From positions 919 to 18,331 of the forward strand of contig DHJO01000198.1 of the NCBI GenBank assembly GCA_002404375.1: a DNA stretch of 17,413 nucleotides. Direction: 5' to 3'. The notes under the pieces were generated by a model. It saw only the letters and a list, made by a program, of their open reading frames with translations, did no database searches and was not told the origin of the DNA. This document shows, one piece after another, positions 1-7,600 of this stretch. This DNA comes from Gemmatimonadales bacterium UBA4718 (GTDB lineage: Bacteria > Gemmatimonadota > Gemmatimonadetes > Gemmatimonadales > Gemmatimonadaceae). The translations under genes were made by a program, and so were the position numbers. Every line of letters begins with the position of its first letter. Positions within the stretch are counted from its first letter, which is position 1.

Positions 1-171
1 CGGGCGAGCTACGTGGAGCGGCTCGACCGGTTTCGGTGCTTATGGTGCGTCGCCATAGTGCTGGACGCGTCATCAATTGTCAAGATCGAGTTCCGGAATG
101 GAAACATCGGAGTCAGCTCACCGCCCCACAGTCGCCGTTCACCGTTTCTGTTGCAGTTAGGGGGTCCGTCC

Positions 172-177
172 TATAGT
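172..177 (+). promoter_or_regulatory. Possible -10 element before the AhpD-like selenoprotein gene
   Basis: TATAGT at 172-177 matches the sigma-70 -10 consensus at five of six bases. A TTGCAG at 151-156 could be its -35, but the 15-base spacer is short. An overlapping TAGTAT at 174-179 would give a 17-base spacer with a poorer -10. Transcription would start near 185, leaving a leader of about 20 bases that holds the GGAGG ribosome site at 190-194. This is a weak prediction from pattern only. Bases 1-150 upstream contain no gene I can support. Confidence 0.3.
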
Positions 178-203
178 ATCGTCGCGACCGGAGGCAGAAC
201 TCA

Positions 204-803
204 ATGAAGCCGATGTTCCTCAAAGCGGTGGAGAGCCACGCCGCCGCCGAACCGCACGCTACGATGTTCTCGCAAATGCGATCAGCCGGGATCCCGATCC
301 CGCAGATTCTGCATCTTTTTGCATTCAAGCCTGACCGCACCGACCACTTGTCGAGGTTCACTCAGGGAGTGATGCGCGGGCCCTCGCCGCTGCTTCCTGG
401 TCAGCGCGAGCTGATCGCCGCGCTCACCTCGAAGCTCAACCAGTGCCTGTTCTGAATTGGCTCCCACGCCGCGGTCGCGGCGGAGCTGTTGGGCGATAGA
501 GATCTTGTCCAGGCGGTTCTGAACGATCTCACTACGGCGCCGATCTCCGAGAAGGATCGCGCGCTGTACGCCTTCGTGAAGAAGGTGAACGCTGATTCAG
601 TCGCCACCACACCAGAGGACATCGACCAGCTGCGAAAGGTAGGCTGGACGGACGAGGCGATCTATGACGCGATCACCGTCTGCGCATTGTTCAATTTCTA
701 CAACGTGTGGATCGATGCGACGGGAGTGAGCGACATGCCGGCGATCGGATACGAGATGTCCGGTCACCGCCTCGCTACCGAAGGTTACGCGCGCAATGAC
801 TGA
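204..803 (+). CDS. AhpD-like peroxidase-related selenoprotein (CxxSec), in-frame TGA at codon 84
   Basis: Seen: ATG at 204, preceded by GGAGG at 190-194, opens a frame running to TGA at 801-803, interrupted only by TGA at 453-455. Both halves are one 199-residue protein of the carboxymuconolactone decarboxylase/AhpD superfamily, closest to the 'peroxidase-related enzyme' group: RELIAAL before the active site and a VCALFNFYNVW-type helix late in the protein. The centre reads Cys81-Leu-Phe-[TGA84]-Ile-Gly-Ser-His88. Known: AhpD enzymes use a CxxC pair in which the second Cys attacks peroxide. As I recall for M. tuberculosis AhpD, the residues are Glu118, Cys130, Cys133 and His137; Glu69, Cys81, codon 84 and His88 here have the same spacing. 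Inferred: TGA encodes selenocysteine at the peroxide-attacking position, giving a thiol/selenol peroxidase or oxidoreductase. Standard gene callers would split it into 83- and 104-residue pieces. The alternative is a nonsense mutation or sequencing error. The downstream hairpin and clean second half argue against this. Confidence 0.85.
453..488 (+). promoter_or_regulatory. Bacterial SECIS-like hairpin directly after the recoded TGA
   Basis: Right after the TGA (453-455) a hairpin can be drawn by hand. The lower stem is 458-464 with 482-488 (7 pairs, two of them G-U). A three-base bulge CAC lies at 465-467 on the 5' side. The upper stem GCCGC 468-472 pairs perfectly with GCGGC 477-481 and closes a GGTC loop at 473-476. 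The loop begins 17 bases after the TGA and starts with G, which fits the bacterial SECIS consensus as I remember it (G in the first loop positions, loop about 16-37 bases from UGA). The E. coli fdhF element also has GGUC in its loop and a bulge below the upper stem, with the key G and U within one base of the same distance. It would recruit SelB and Sec-tRNA. No folding energy was computed. Confidence 0.75.
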
Positions 804-1019
804 CAACTACAAACTGCAACCGAACAGGTGCGAGTTGCCAGAGATGCATAGCTGGTAGTTGCGAGTTCACTACGCCCAGACTTCCCTCGGCAGTCTTAAG
901 GCACAGGCCTTTGCTTGTGCTCTGATCCGCGCCAGAGACGTCCCGACGTAGTGAACTGGGAACTTACAGCTATGCTACTGACAACTCGCACCCGTTCAGT
1001 TGCAGTTGGAAGTTGTCAG
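800..1019. repeat. Long imperfect inverted repeat filling a convergent intergenic region
   Basis: The left arm 800-874 and the reverse complement of the right arm 947-1019 align over about 75 bases with roughly 80% identity and a two-base gap. Both begin CTGACAACT and both end GTTCACTACG at the inner side. The centre (875-946) has its own hairpins: GCACAGGC 901-908 with GCTTGTGC 913-920 around a CTTT loop, and CTCTG 920-924 with CAGAG 933-937. The words AACTGCAAC and AACTCGCACC or its complement recur in the arms. The element contains the stop of the selenoprotein gene (801-803) and ends three bases before the stop of the convergent peptidase gene. It could be a two-way terminator, a structured RNA or a small dispersed palindromic element. 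I see no clear target-site duplication and no gene inside it. Confidence 0.8.
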
Positions 1020-1022
1020 CTA

Positions 1023-3236
1023 TCAGTAGCCAGAGGTGCCAGGCTTCAGCCCGCGCTCCTCGAGCAGCGCGTCGACGGTCGGGTCCCGTCCGCGCCAGCC
1101 GCGGTACATTGTCGCCGCGTCCTGCGTACCTCCACGCGACAGAATCATTTCGCGGAAGCGCAGTCCATTCTCGCGCGTGAGGCCGCCGTGCTCCTTGAAC
1201 CACGCGTAAGCGTCGTCATCCAGCACTTCGCTCCAGGTGTAGGCGTAGTAGCCCGCTGAATAGCCGAGGTCCCAGATGTGCGAGAAGTACGTGCTGTGGT
1301 AGCGCGGAGGTACTTCAGGTACCGCAACGTTATATCGCTGAAGAGCCGCCGCCTCGAACGCATCGGCGTCGGCGGGCGCTCCTCCAGCCGGCAGGGTGTG
1401 CCAGGCGAAATCGATCAGTGAAGCCTCGAGCAGCTCCGTCGTCGCAAAGCCCTGATTGAAAGTCCTCGACTGCTTGATCTTATCGACCAGGGCGGCCGGC
1501 ATCGGGGCGCCGGTCTGATAGTGCTTGGCGTAGTTCGCGAACACCGTCGGCTCGAGCGCCCAGTGCTCGTTGAACTGCGACGGGAACTCCACGAAATCCC
1601 GCGGCACATTAGTCCCGGACAGCGTCGGATACTCGACGCTCGAGAACATCCCGTGCAGGCCGTGCCCGAACTCGTGGAACATCGTCGTCACATCGTCGAA
1701 CGTCAGTAGAGCCGGCTGACCGGCAGAGGGCTTGGTGAAGTTCGCGACGTTGAAGATCACCGGCTTCCATCCCGTGAGCTGCGACTGATCCACGAACTGA
1801 TCCATCCACGCGCCGCCCTGCTTGTTGTCGCGCTTGAAGTAGTCTGCGTAAAAAAGGGCGAGCGGCTGGCCGTTCGCATCGAACACCTCGAACACCCGCA
1901 CGTCGGGATGATAGACCGGAATGTCGTGCCTCTCCTTGAACGTCAATCCATACAGGCGGTTCGCGGCGAAGAACACTCCGTTCTGCAGAACGTTGTTCAG
2001 CTCGAAGTACGGAGTTATCTGCGATTCATCCAGGTTGTACTTCGCCTTCCGCACCTGCTCGGCGTAGTACTGCCAATCCCACGGCTGGAGCTTGAATGCA
2101 CCGCCCTGCGCGTCGATCAGCTTCTGCATGTCCGCCGCTTCAGCGCGCGCCCTGGCAGTCGCCGCCGGCGCGAGATCGGTCAGCAGCTTGATTGCGTTCT
2201 CGGGATTCTTTGCTCCCTGAGTCTCCAATGCGTATGCCGCCCAGTTCGGATATCCGAGCAGCTTCGCCTTCTCGGCGCGCAGCTCTGCCATCCGGCGAAT
2301 CGTGTTCCGCGTATCGTTGCTGTCGCCACGCGCCGTGCGCGTCGTCGACAACTCGAACAGCCGCTGGCGCACCGCGCGGTTCTTGAGCTCCGCCTGAGCC
2401 GGCTGCTGGGTGGTGTTGCGGAGCGGAAGCACCCACTTGCCCGTGAGCCCGCGCGCCTTTGCCGCCTGGGCCGCGGTCTCGATCGCATCCGGGCTTAGTC
2501 CGTCGAGATCAGTAACCTTGTCCACCGCCAGCGCGCCTGCCTTGGTGCCCGCCAAAAGCTTGGTGGTGAAATCCGTGGTGAGCTTGGCGAGCTCCTGATT
2601 GAGCGCGCGCACCCGGATTTTGTCGACTTCGGAGAGGTTGGCTCCCGCGCGCACGAAGTCGCGATTGTACCGCTCGACGAGGGCCTTCTGCTCCGGATTG
2701 AAGTTGATCGACGCGCGCCGGTCATAGATACTCTTTACGCGACGATACAGCTGATCATTCAGGTAGATCGCGTCGGTGTGCGCGGCGAGCTTGGGCGCCT
2801 CGATCTCCTGCACCTTCTGCAGCGTGTCGTTGGTATTGGCGCCAATCACCCCCGAGAATGCTTTGGACGCGCGCGTCAACAGTGCCCCCGACTTCTCCAT
2901 CGCAACTATAGTGTTGTCAAACGTCGGAGGAGTTGTCTGCTTCGCGATCGCGTCGATCTCGGCGAGCTGCTGGCGCATTCCTTCTTCGAGCGCCGGCTGG
3001 TAGTCCTCGTTCCGGATGAGGTCGAAGCGCGGCGCGTGGTACGGGAGCGTGCTCTCGACAAAGAGCGGATTCGATCCCGCGGCGGCGATCAGTGCCGGCG
3101 TCGAGCCAGTCTGGGTAGCAACCGGCGCGCAGCCAATCACGGCGACCGCGAAACAAGCGAGCGCCAGCGAAGGCGCTACTGAAGGGAGCGCCGAGCGACT
3201 GGCCCGGGCATTTGCAGAATAGATGGCGTTTTTCAT
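1023..3236 (-). CDS. dcp: M3 family peptidyl-dipeptidase (Dcp-like), predicted lipoprotein
   Basis: A 737-residue zinc metallopeptidase of the M3 (oligopeptidase A / Dcp) family, which trims oligopeptides; Dcp removes C-terminal dipeptides. The zinc site HEFGH lies at residues about 521-525 in the usual setting TMFHEFGHGLHGMFS, and a downstream glutamate near 550 (DFVEFPSQ) fits the third ligand. The C-terminal GYYAYTWSEVLDDDAYAWF segment is typical of Dcp-like members. The frame is open up to 3392, but I place the start at ATG 3236. From there a charged N-terminus, a hydrophobic stretch and VIGC (Cys36) form a lipoprotein signal, suggesting anchoring in the envelope rather than the cytoplasm where E. 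coli Dcp acts. No strong ribosome site precedes 3236; ATG 3257 is an alternative. The gene is convergent with the selenoprotein gene and divergent from the next one. Confidence 0.88.
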   Translation of the reverse strand: MKNAIYSANARASRSALPSVAPSLALACFAVAVIGCAPVATQTGSTPALIAAAGSNPLFVESTLPYHAPRFDLIRNEDYQPALEEGMRQQLAEIDAIAKQTTPPTFDNTIVAMEKSGALLTRASKAFSGVIGANTNDTLQKVQEIEAPKLAAHTDAIYLNDQLYRRVKSIYDRRASINFNPEQKALVERYNRDFVRAGANLSEVDKIRVRALNQELAKLTTDFTTKLLAGTKAGALAVDKVTDLDGLSPDAIETAAQAAKARGLTGKWVLPLRNTTQQPAQAELKNRAVRQRLFELSTTRTARGDSNDTRNTIRRMAELRAEKAKLLGYPNWAAYALETQGAKNPENAIKLLTDLAPAATARARAEAADMQKLIDAQGGAFKLQPWDWQYYAEQVRKAKYNLDESQITPYFELNNVLQNGVFFAANRLYGLTFKERHDIPVYHPDVRVFEVFDANGQPLALFYADYFKRDNKQGGAWMDQFVDQSQLTGWKPVIFNVANFTKPSAGQPALLTFDDVTTMFHEFGHGLHGMFSSVEYPTLSGTNVPRDFVEFPSQFNEHWALEPTVFANYAKHYQTGAPMPAALVDKIKQSRTFNQGFATTELLEASLIDFAWHTLPAGGAPADADAFEAAALQRYNVAVPEVPPRYHSTYFSHIWDLGYSAGYYAYTWSEVLDDDAYAWFKEHGGLTRENGLRFREMILSRGGTQDAATMYRGWRGRDPTVDALLEERGLKPGTSGY

Positions 3237-3367
3237 GGATTCCGTAGGGAGATGCATTGTTGCAAAATTGCCGAGTGGCGGGAGACTATTCCAGAGGCAT
3301 GGCAACCGACCCGGCCCTTCCTCACGCCATTTCCAATCGTCGCGGGCTCCCGCAACGTGATTACACC

Positions 3368-4195
3368 TTGAAGCGTTCAAGGTACCGAGCATTGTGCCTT
3401 CTCATCGCGCTGACCGCCGGTGCGCGAATGGCCGCCGGCCAGGGCAGCGGGAAGGATTCGGTCGTCCGCGATCCGCACGCGGTTCAGCCCGAGCGTCCTA
3501 CGGTTGCGACCCACGCTGGCACGGTCGCGCGTGGTTGGGTGGAGCTCGAAGAGGGCGGTGAATGGGACAAGTCCACAGATGGCACCCGGTCGTTCACTGC
3601 CCCAACCAATCTCAAGATTGGCCTGGGCTCGAGAACTCAGCTCAATCTGATGTTCAATATCCTTCGCGCTACGAGTGTGCGCGGCGGAAACCTCTCGTTC
3701 GGCGATCTCACGATCGGCGTGAAGTACCGGATCGTCGATGACGATCGACTTCTCGGAGACTTCGCGATACTTCCGGCGCTAAAGTTTCCCACCGGGCAAG
3801 AAAGCGCCGGAGCTGGAACCGGCACGACGGATTTTTCGCTGCTGCTCATATCCAGTCGTCAGCTCGGGCCTGTCGCAATGGATTTGAATATCGGCGCGAC
3901 CAGGAGGTCCGGAGATGGATCGCGCGCACCGATCGCATCGAAAGTCTGGACGGCGTCGTTCGGATTCCCCGTGCTCGGCAATCTGGGTTGGGTGGCAGAG
4001 TTGTTCGGCTATCCGCGAACAACGGGGATGGCCGCGACCGCGGCGTTTCTCACCGGTCCCACCTTCACCGCGCGGGATTGGCTGGCGTTCGACGCGGGCG
4101 TGATTGCGCCGATCACCGGTGCCCAGCCGAAAGCTGCTTACGCCGGTTTAGTGTGGAATCTTGGCTGCCTGCTCCCTCGCGGACGTTGTCGCTAA
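3368..4195 (+). CDS. Secreted beta-rich protein, probable outer-membrane barrel of the phenol MetA/transporter type
   Basis: About 275 residues if TTG 3368 is the start. This start gives a compact signal peptide: KRSR, a hydrophobic LCLLIALTAGA core and cleavage after an AAGQ-like site. ATG 3299 (291-residue extension by 23) or a start at 3257 are open in the same frame but would put about 20-40 extra residues before the signal. The mature part shows alternating strands with repeated NLKIGLGSRTQLNLMF- and LTIGVKYRI-type hairpins and an internal FPTGQESAGAGTGTTDFS segment, which resembles the 'MetA pathway of phenol degradation' outer-membrane family (PF13557). Family membership is pattern recognition only, and no substrate can be inferred. 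It lacks the usual terminal aromatic residue of a barrel protein; the end is GCLLPRGRCR. It is divergent from dcp and convergent with tatA. Confidence 0.6.
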   Translation: MKRSRYRALCLLIALTAGARMAAGQGSGKDSVVRDPHAVQPERPTVATHAGTVARGWVELEEGGEWDKSTDGTRSFTAPTNLKIGLGSRTQLNLMFNILRATSVRGGNLSFGDLTIGVKYRIVDDDRLLGDFAILPALKFPTGQESAGAGTGTTDFSLLLISSRQLGPVAMDLNIGATRRSGDGSRAPIASKVWTASFGFPVLGNLGWVAELFGYPRTTGMAATAAFLTGPTFTARDWLAFDAGVIAPITGAQPKAAYAGLVWNLGCLLPRGRCR

Positions 4196-4240
4196 AGAGA
4201 GCTCACCCCTTTGCTGGGCGACATGGCGACGATTCCCGCT

Positions 4241-4257
4241 GGGGACAGGTCCCCTTT
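4241..4257 (+). terminator. Short GC hairpin with TTT tail between convergent genes
   Basis: GGGGA 4241-4245 pairs with TCCCC 4250-4254 around a CAGG loop and is followed by TTT. It sits in the 63-base gap between the stop of the secreted protein gene (4195) and the stop of tatA (4259), where a terminator is expected. The T run is short, so efficiency is uncertain. Confidence 0.4.
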
Positions 4258-4258
4258 C

Positions 4259-4513
4259 CTAATTCAGGAGCCTCTTGGGCTCACTGCCCTCAACGGGAAC
4301 CGTCGCTTCGTCGCTCGCCGTCCTGGCTGGCGGCGGTGGGGCGTCAGAGAGTCCAGAAAGAGCATCCCCCCCAGTTCCGGCAAAGTTCTTTCTGAACTCC
4401 CTGATCGCCTTCCCCATCGAGCCGCCAATCTCCGGAATACGCTTCGGCCCGAACACGAGCACCGCCACGGCGACGACCATCAAGAGGTGCGGCAGACTCA
4501 GATTTTCAAACAC
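4259..4513 (-). CDS. tatA: Twin-arginine translocase subunit TatA/TatE
   Basis: An 84-residue Tat pore-forming subunit, exporting folded proteins across the inner membrane. The N-terminus FENLSLPHLLMVVAVAVLVF is the single membrane helix. It is followed by the FGPKRIPEIG hinge and the amphipathic helix SMGKAIREFRKNF, all standard for TatA. The tail is short, proline- and acid-rich (DAPPPPARTASDEA) and probably disordered. The GTG start at 4513 is chosen because GGGAGGA lies on the minus strand seven bases upstream (4521-4527) and the protein then begins just before the helix. A longer frame to 4588 would add 25 unsupported residues. No tatB or tatC is adjacent, so this is a stand-alone copy. 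Confidence 0.93.
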   Translation of the reverse strand: MFENLSLPHLLMVVAVAVLVFGPKRIPEIGGSMGKAIREFRKNFAGTGGDALSGLSDAPPPPARTASDEATVPVEGSEPKRLLN

Positions 4514-4718
4514 TTCCCTGTCCTCCCAGGCAACTGACGCAGACGGGTCTCTTGCTGGCGCCGATCTCCCGCGCATTTCGCTCGGCACGTGAGAGTGTAC
4601 AACGCGTTCCGCTGATGAGAACCACCGCGAGCCGATCTTAGCGGATTCTTAACACCGGCCTCCTCGGGCGCTCATCTAGCTTTCCGCCATGTGATCGGCT
4701 TCTCGTGAGTGAAGGCCG

Positions 4719-5651
4719 GTGGTCAAACTCTCGCGCGGCCTCGGAAAGATCGTGATCAACCCAACCCGGTTCTCCCTTACGTGCCTCGCGTTCGCTTTCC
4801 CAATCGTCGCGCACAGCCAGGCGCGCCTCGAGAGTTGCCCCCTCTCGCACAATCAGACGACGCTGGCGCGAAGCGCCGTGGGAACGAGCTTCGTCGGCGG
4901 GAACATCGAGCTGTGGCACTACTTCAAGAAGGCATGGTGGTCGGGGGAGAAGGCGGCACACTTTTTCTTTCGCTCCGACTGGGACGAAGACTTTCGAGAT
5001 CAGGACAAGTTTGGCCACTTGCTGGGTGGCTATCAGTTGACGCGTGCCGGGTACGAGTCTCTGAGGGCGTCGTGCGTGTCAGAGAGGAGGGCGCTTACCG
5101 CCGCCGTCGCCTACGCCGCGCTCTTCCAGCTTCAGATAGAGATCTTCGACGGGATGTACAAGAAATACGGGTTCTCGTACGCAGACATGATCGCCAACAC
5201 GACGGGACAAACGCTGGCGGCGGTGGAGGAGCTGCATCCGCATCTCAAGTGGCTAAAGCCGACGATCTCATACTTGCCAAGTGCGGCGATGCGCAACCGC
5301 GCGAATTTTACTCAGCCCTCGGAGCTGCGACGCTCGCTAGACTATTCGGGGCAAACGTACTGGTTCGCGGCCGACGTGCACGCCCTGCTCCCAACCCGGA
5401 TGCAGTCGTACTGGCCTTCCCTCCTTCGCGCATCGATCGGTCATTCGATCACGGACTACATCAATCCGGTGACGGGCGCGACGCAGCGGGCGCGACGAAA
5501 GTTGCTTCTCTCGATCGATATCGATCCCGAAAAGCTGCCAGGCGAAAATCCGCTGTGGAAGGCAGTGAAGCACCAAATCAGCTATTACCATTTCCCATCC
5601 CCCGCGCTGCAGCTGACCCCGAGTCTCCGGGGAATTAGCTGGTACCGCTAG
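4719..5651 (+). CDS. DUF2279-like (YfiM-type) exported protein
   Basis: A 310-residue protein of unknown function. After a basic N-terminus, a hydrophobic segment (RFSLTCLAFAFPIVAHSQA) looks like a signal peptide with cleavage after HSQA. The central part has SDWDEDFRDQDKFGHLLGGY, the DK-x-x-H signature I associate with DUF2279/YfiM putative periplasmic proteins, followed by hydrophobic helices ALTAAVAYAALFQLQIEIFDG. The second half is aromatic-rich (WLKPTISYLPS, SYWPSLLRASIGHSITDYI). GTG 4719 is the furthest start; GTG 4752 would give a shorter n-region, and neither has a well-placed ribosome site. The stop TAG at 5649-5651 directly touches the GTG start of rodA, so the two are probably co-transcribed and coupled. 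The DUF assignment is from memory of the motif. Confidence 0.65.
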   Translation: MVKLSRGLGKIVINPTRFSLTCLAFAFPIVAHSQARLESCPLSHNQTTLARSAVGTSFVGGNIELWHYFKKAWWSGEKAAHFFFRSDWDEDFRDQDKFGHLLGGYQLTRAGYESLRASCVSERRALTAAVAYAALFQLQIEIFDGMYKKYGFSYADMIANTTGQTLAAVEELHPHLKWLKPTISYLPSAAMRNRANFTQPSELRRSLDYSGQTYWFAADVHALLPTRMQSYWPSLLRASIGHSITDYINPVTGATQRARRKLLLSIDIDPEKLPGENPLWKAVKHQISYYHFPSPALQLTPSLRGISWYR

Positions 5652-6899
5652 GTGCGGAGAATCCTCGGCGACTACCCGCTCTTCTTTACCGCTCTCCTGC
5701 TATCGGTGTACGGGGTCGCGATGGTGTACTCGGCGGGCGTAACCGACACGCCGACATTCGTCCGGGGACTTTATAGATCGCAAGCAGTCTGGCTTCTGGT
5801 CGGACTGGGGGGGGCGTACGGCATTAGCCGATCTAGCGTCCGGTTCATCGAGTGGGCTACGGTGCCGGCGTATCTTTTCACGCTCTTCGTGCTGGCGCTC
5901 ACCCTCGTGATCGGCAAAGGAGGCGGGACGGCGGCGAGCAGCAAGAGCTGGATCGCAATTGGCGGACATCGGCTCGGGCAGCCATCGGAGCTGATGAAGA
6001 TCACGGTGGTGCTGATGCTCGCGCGCGTGCTCTCACAAAGCCGCGACTCTCCGAAATCGCTGGGAGATCTCTGGAAGCCAATTCTCGCGGTCGGCATTCC
6101 CTGGCTGGTGATCATGGCCCAGCCCGACCTCGGCACCGGCATCGTCTTCGTCGGAATCTTTTTCATCATGTTGTATTGGGCCGGTACGCCGTGGCCTCTG
6201 CTCCTGCTGCTGGCCAGCCCGGTGATCAGCCTCGTCCTCAGCTTCAACACCTCGCTTTGGGGTGCGTGGTTTTTCATCCTGCTCGCCTTGGTACTTTGGT
6301 ACCGCCCGTACCTGATCGAAGGAATCGCCCTCATGGTCCTCAACGTCGCCACGGGGGTGATCGCGCCGATCGTCTGGGAAAAGCTGGCGCCGTATCAGCG
6401 CAACAGGCTGCTGGTGTTCCTGGACCCCTCGATCGATCCGAGGAATGCGGGCTACCACGTCATCCAGTCCAAGGTCGCGATTGGATCGGGCGGACTCATC
6501 GGCAAAGGCTTCACGATGGGTCCACAGAAAAGGCTCGCGTTCCTGCCCGAGCAGCACACGGACTTCATCTTCGCCGTGGTGGGAGAAGAACTCGGTTTTA
6601 TCGGGGTCGCCGTTGCCCTCTTCTGCTTTCTTTACCTTTTCCTGCGCATCACCAAGATTGCCGAACGCGCGAACGACTCATACAGTTCGTTGGTCGCTTG
6701 CGGATTGATGGCCTGTTGGGTCGTACACATCATCGTCAACGTCGGAATGACGCTCAACCTGATGCCGATCACGGGAATTCCACTTCCCTTCTTCAGTTAC
6801 GGGGGATCGTTCATGCTGGCGAGCTGGCTGGCGATAGGAATCCTGATGCGAATCTCCTACGAGGGCCGCGGAGGATTTCCGGGCAGGGCGGGCATGTGA
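5652..6899 (+). CDS. rodA: RodA, SEDS-family peptidoglycan glycosyltransferase
   Basis: A 415-residue polytopic membrane protein with the full SEDS set of about ten helices. It polymerises lipid II into glycan strands for side-wall elongation, working with a class B penicillin-binding protein and MreB. Diagnostic segments are GQPSELMKI (TM4 region), AQPDLGTGIVF, YHVIQSKVAIGSGGLIGKGF, LPEQHTDFIFAVVGEELGF and the terminal LNLMPITGIPLPFFSYGG. Asp304 in HTDFIFAV is the position that corresponds, as I recall, to the catalytically essential aspartate of SEDS enzymes. The short GKGF/LPEQHTDF spacing and overall length favour RodA over FtsW. GTG start at 5652 abuts the previous stop. The usual partners mreBCD and the PBP2 gene mrdA are absent here; instead the gene leads directly into a regulator gene. 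Confidence 0.93.
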   Translation: MRRILGDYPLFFTALLLSVYGVAMVYSAGVTDTPTFVRGLYRSQAVWLLVGLGGAYGISRSSVRFIEWATVPAYLFTLFVLALTLVIGKGGGTAASSKSWIAIGGHRLGQPSELMKITVVLMLARVLSQSRDSPKSLGDLWKPILAVGIPWLVIMAQPDLGTGIVFVGIFFIMLYWAGTPWPLLLLLASPVISLVLSFNTSLWGAWFFILLALVLWYRPYLIEGIALMVLNVATGVIAPIVWEKLAPYQRNRLLVFLDPSIDPRNAGYHVIQSKVAIGSGGLIGKGFTMGPQKRLAFLPEQHTDFIFAVVGEELGFIGVAVALFCFLYLFLRITKIAERANDSYSSLVACGLMACWVVHIIVNVGMTLNLMPITGIPLPFFSYGGSFMLASWLAIGILMRISYEGRGGFPGRAGM

Positions 6900-7600
6900 T
6901 GGCCGCCGAGGCACCGCCCTATACACTGCTGATCATCGAGGACGAGATCGAGATCACGCGCGCGGTTGGCGCTGCGTTGCGCGAGCAGCATCCCGCGATA
7001 GTCGAGGCGAGCGGAGGCAGAACGGGCCTCGACGCGATCAAGACCTCGCGTCCCGACATCATCATCCTCGATCTCGGGCTCCCGGACCTCGATGGCCTCG
7101 AAGTCTGTCAACGCATCCGCGCATTGACAGATGCCCCTATCGTGGTCCTCACCGCCCGGCACGGCGAAGCAGACACCGTGGCGCTGCTCAACGCCGGCGC
7201 CGACGACTACATCACCAAGCCGTTTTCCACTCAGGAGCTCGCCGCACGAGTTGCGGCGCAGTTGAGGCGCGCCGCAACGCCGCGCCATGCCCCAATCTCG
7301 ATAAACGCGGACGGTCTGTCGATCGACATCCGCCTCCGACAGGTGAAGCGCGGACCGATGCTGATCCGACTAACGCCAATCGAATGGGATATCCTCGGTG
7401 TGCTCGTTTCCGACCCCGGACGTGTCTTCACTCACCAACAGCTGTTCACTGCCGTATGGAAGCGCGCGTTTGGAGACGCGCGGCTCTATCTCAGGGTGCA
7501 CGTCACCAATCTGCGCCGCAAAATCGAGCGCGACCCGGCCGATCCTCGTCTCATCATCACGGCGCCGGGCGTCGGCTATCGCTTCATCGCGGAATCGTGA
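6899..7600 (+). CDS. kdpE: KdpE-like OmpR-family response regulator
   Basis: A 233-residue two-domain transcription factor. The receiver domain (residues 8-120) has the acidic pair EDE near 14-16, phospho-acceptor Asp58 in IIILDLGLPDLDGLEV, Thr85 in VVLTARHGE and Lys107 in ITKPF. The winged-helix DNA-binding domain (about 135-230) contains LTPIEWDILGVLVSDPGRVF and ends LRRKIERDPADP...TAPGVGYRF, closest to KdpE. ATG 6899 overlaps the rodA stop by one base (TGATG). The frame is open far upstream through rodA, but that part is out-of-frame shadow. The gene is followed by its kinase with a four-base overlap. No kdpFABC potassium pump lies in the window, so the regulon is open; genes of this envelope operon are candidates. 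Confidence 0.88.
   Translation: MAAEAPPYTLLIIEDEIEITRAVGAALREQHPAIVEASGGRTGLDAIKTSRPDIIILDLGLPDLDGLEVCQRIRALTDAPIVVLTARHGEADTVALLNAGADDYITKPFSTQELAARVAAQLRRAATPRHAPISINADGLSIDIRLRQVKRGPMLIRLTPIEWDILGVLVSDPGRVFTHQQLFTAVWKRAFGDARLYLRVHVTNLRRKIERDPADPRLIITAPGVGYRFIAES

Noticed and set aside
204..803. Reading the AhpD-like locus as a pseudogene with a nonsense mutation, or as two separate short genes.
   Set aside because: The TGA hits the catalytic cysteine position exactly, there is no other frame damage, and a SECIS-like hairpin follows; the second piece lacks its own ribosome site and would begin inside a conserved helix.
800..1019. Calling the long inverted repeat a transposon-derived MITE or a retron-type RNA.
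   Set aside because: No convincing target-site duplication, no transposase and no reverse transcriptase gene is present, so only 'inverted repeat' is supported.
4709..5638. A 309-codon plus-strand frame overlapping the DUF2279-like gene.
   Set aside because: The translation is Arg-rich without motifs, whereas the overlapping frame at 4719-5651 has a signal peptide and conserved segments and abuts rodA.
5852..6898. Upstream extension of the KdpE-like frame through rodA.
   Set aside because: This part is out of frame with the strongly supported rodA and has Arg/His-rich nonsense sequence; the regulator begins at ATG 6899.
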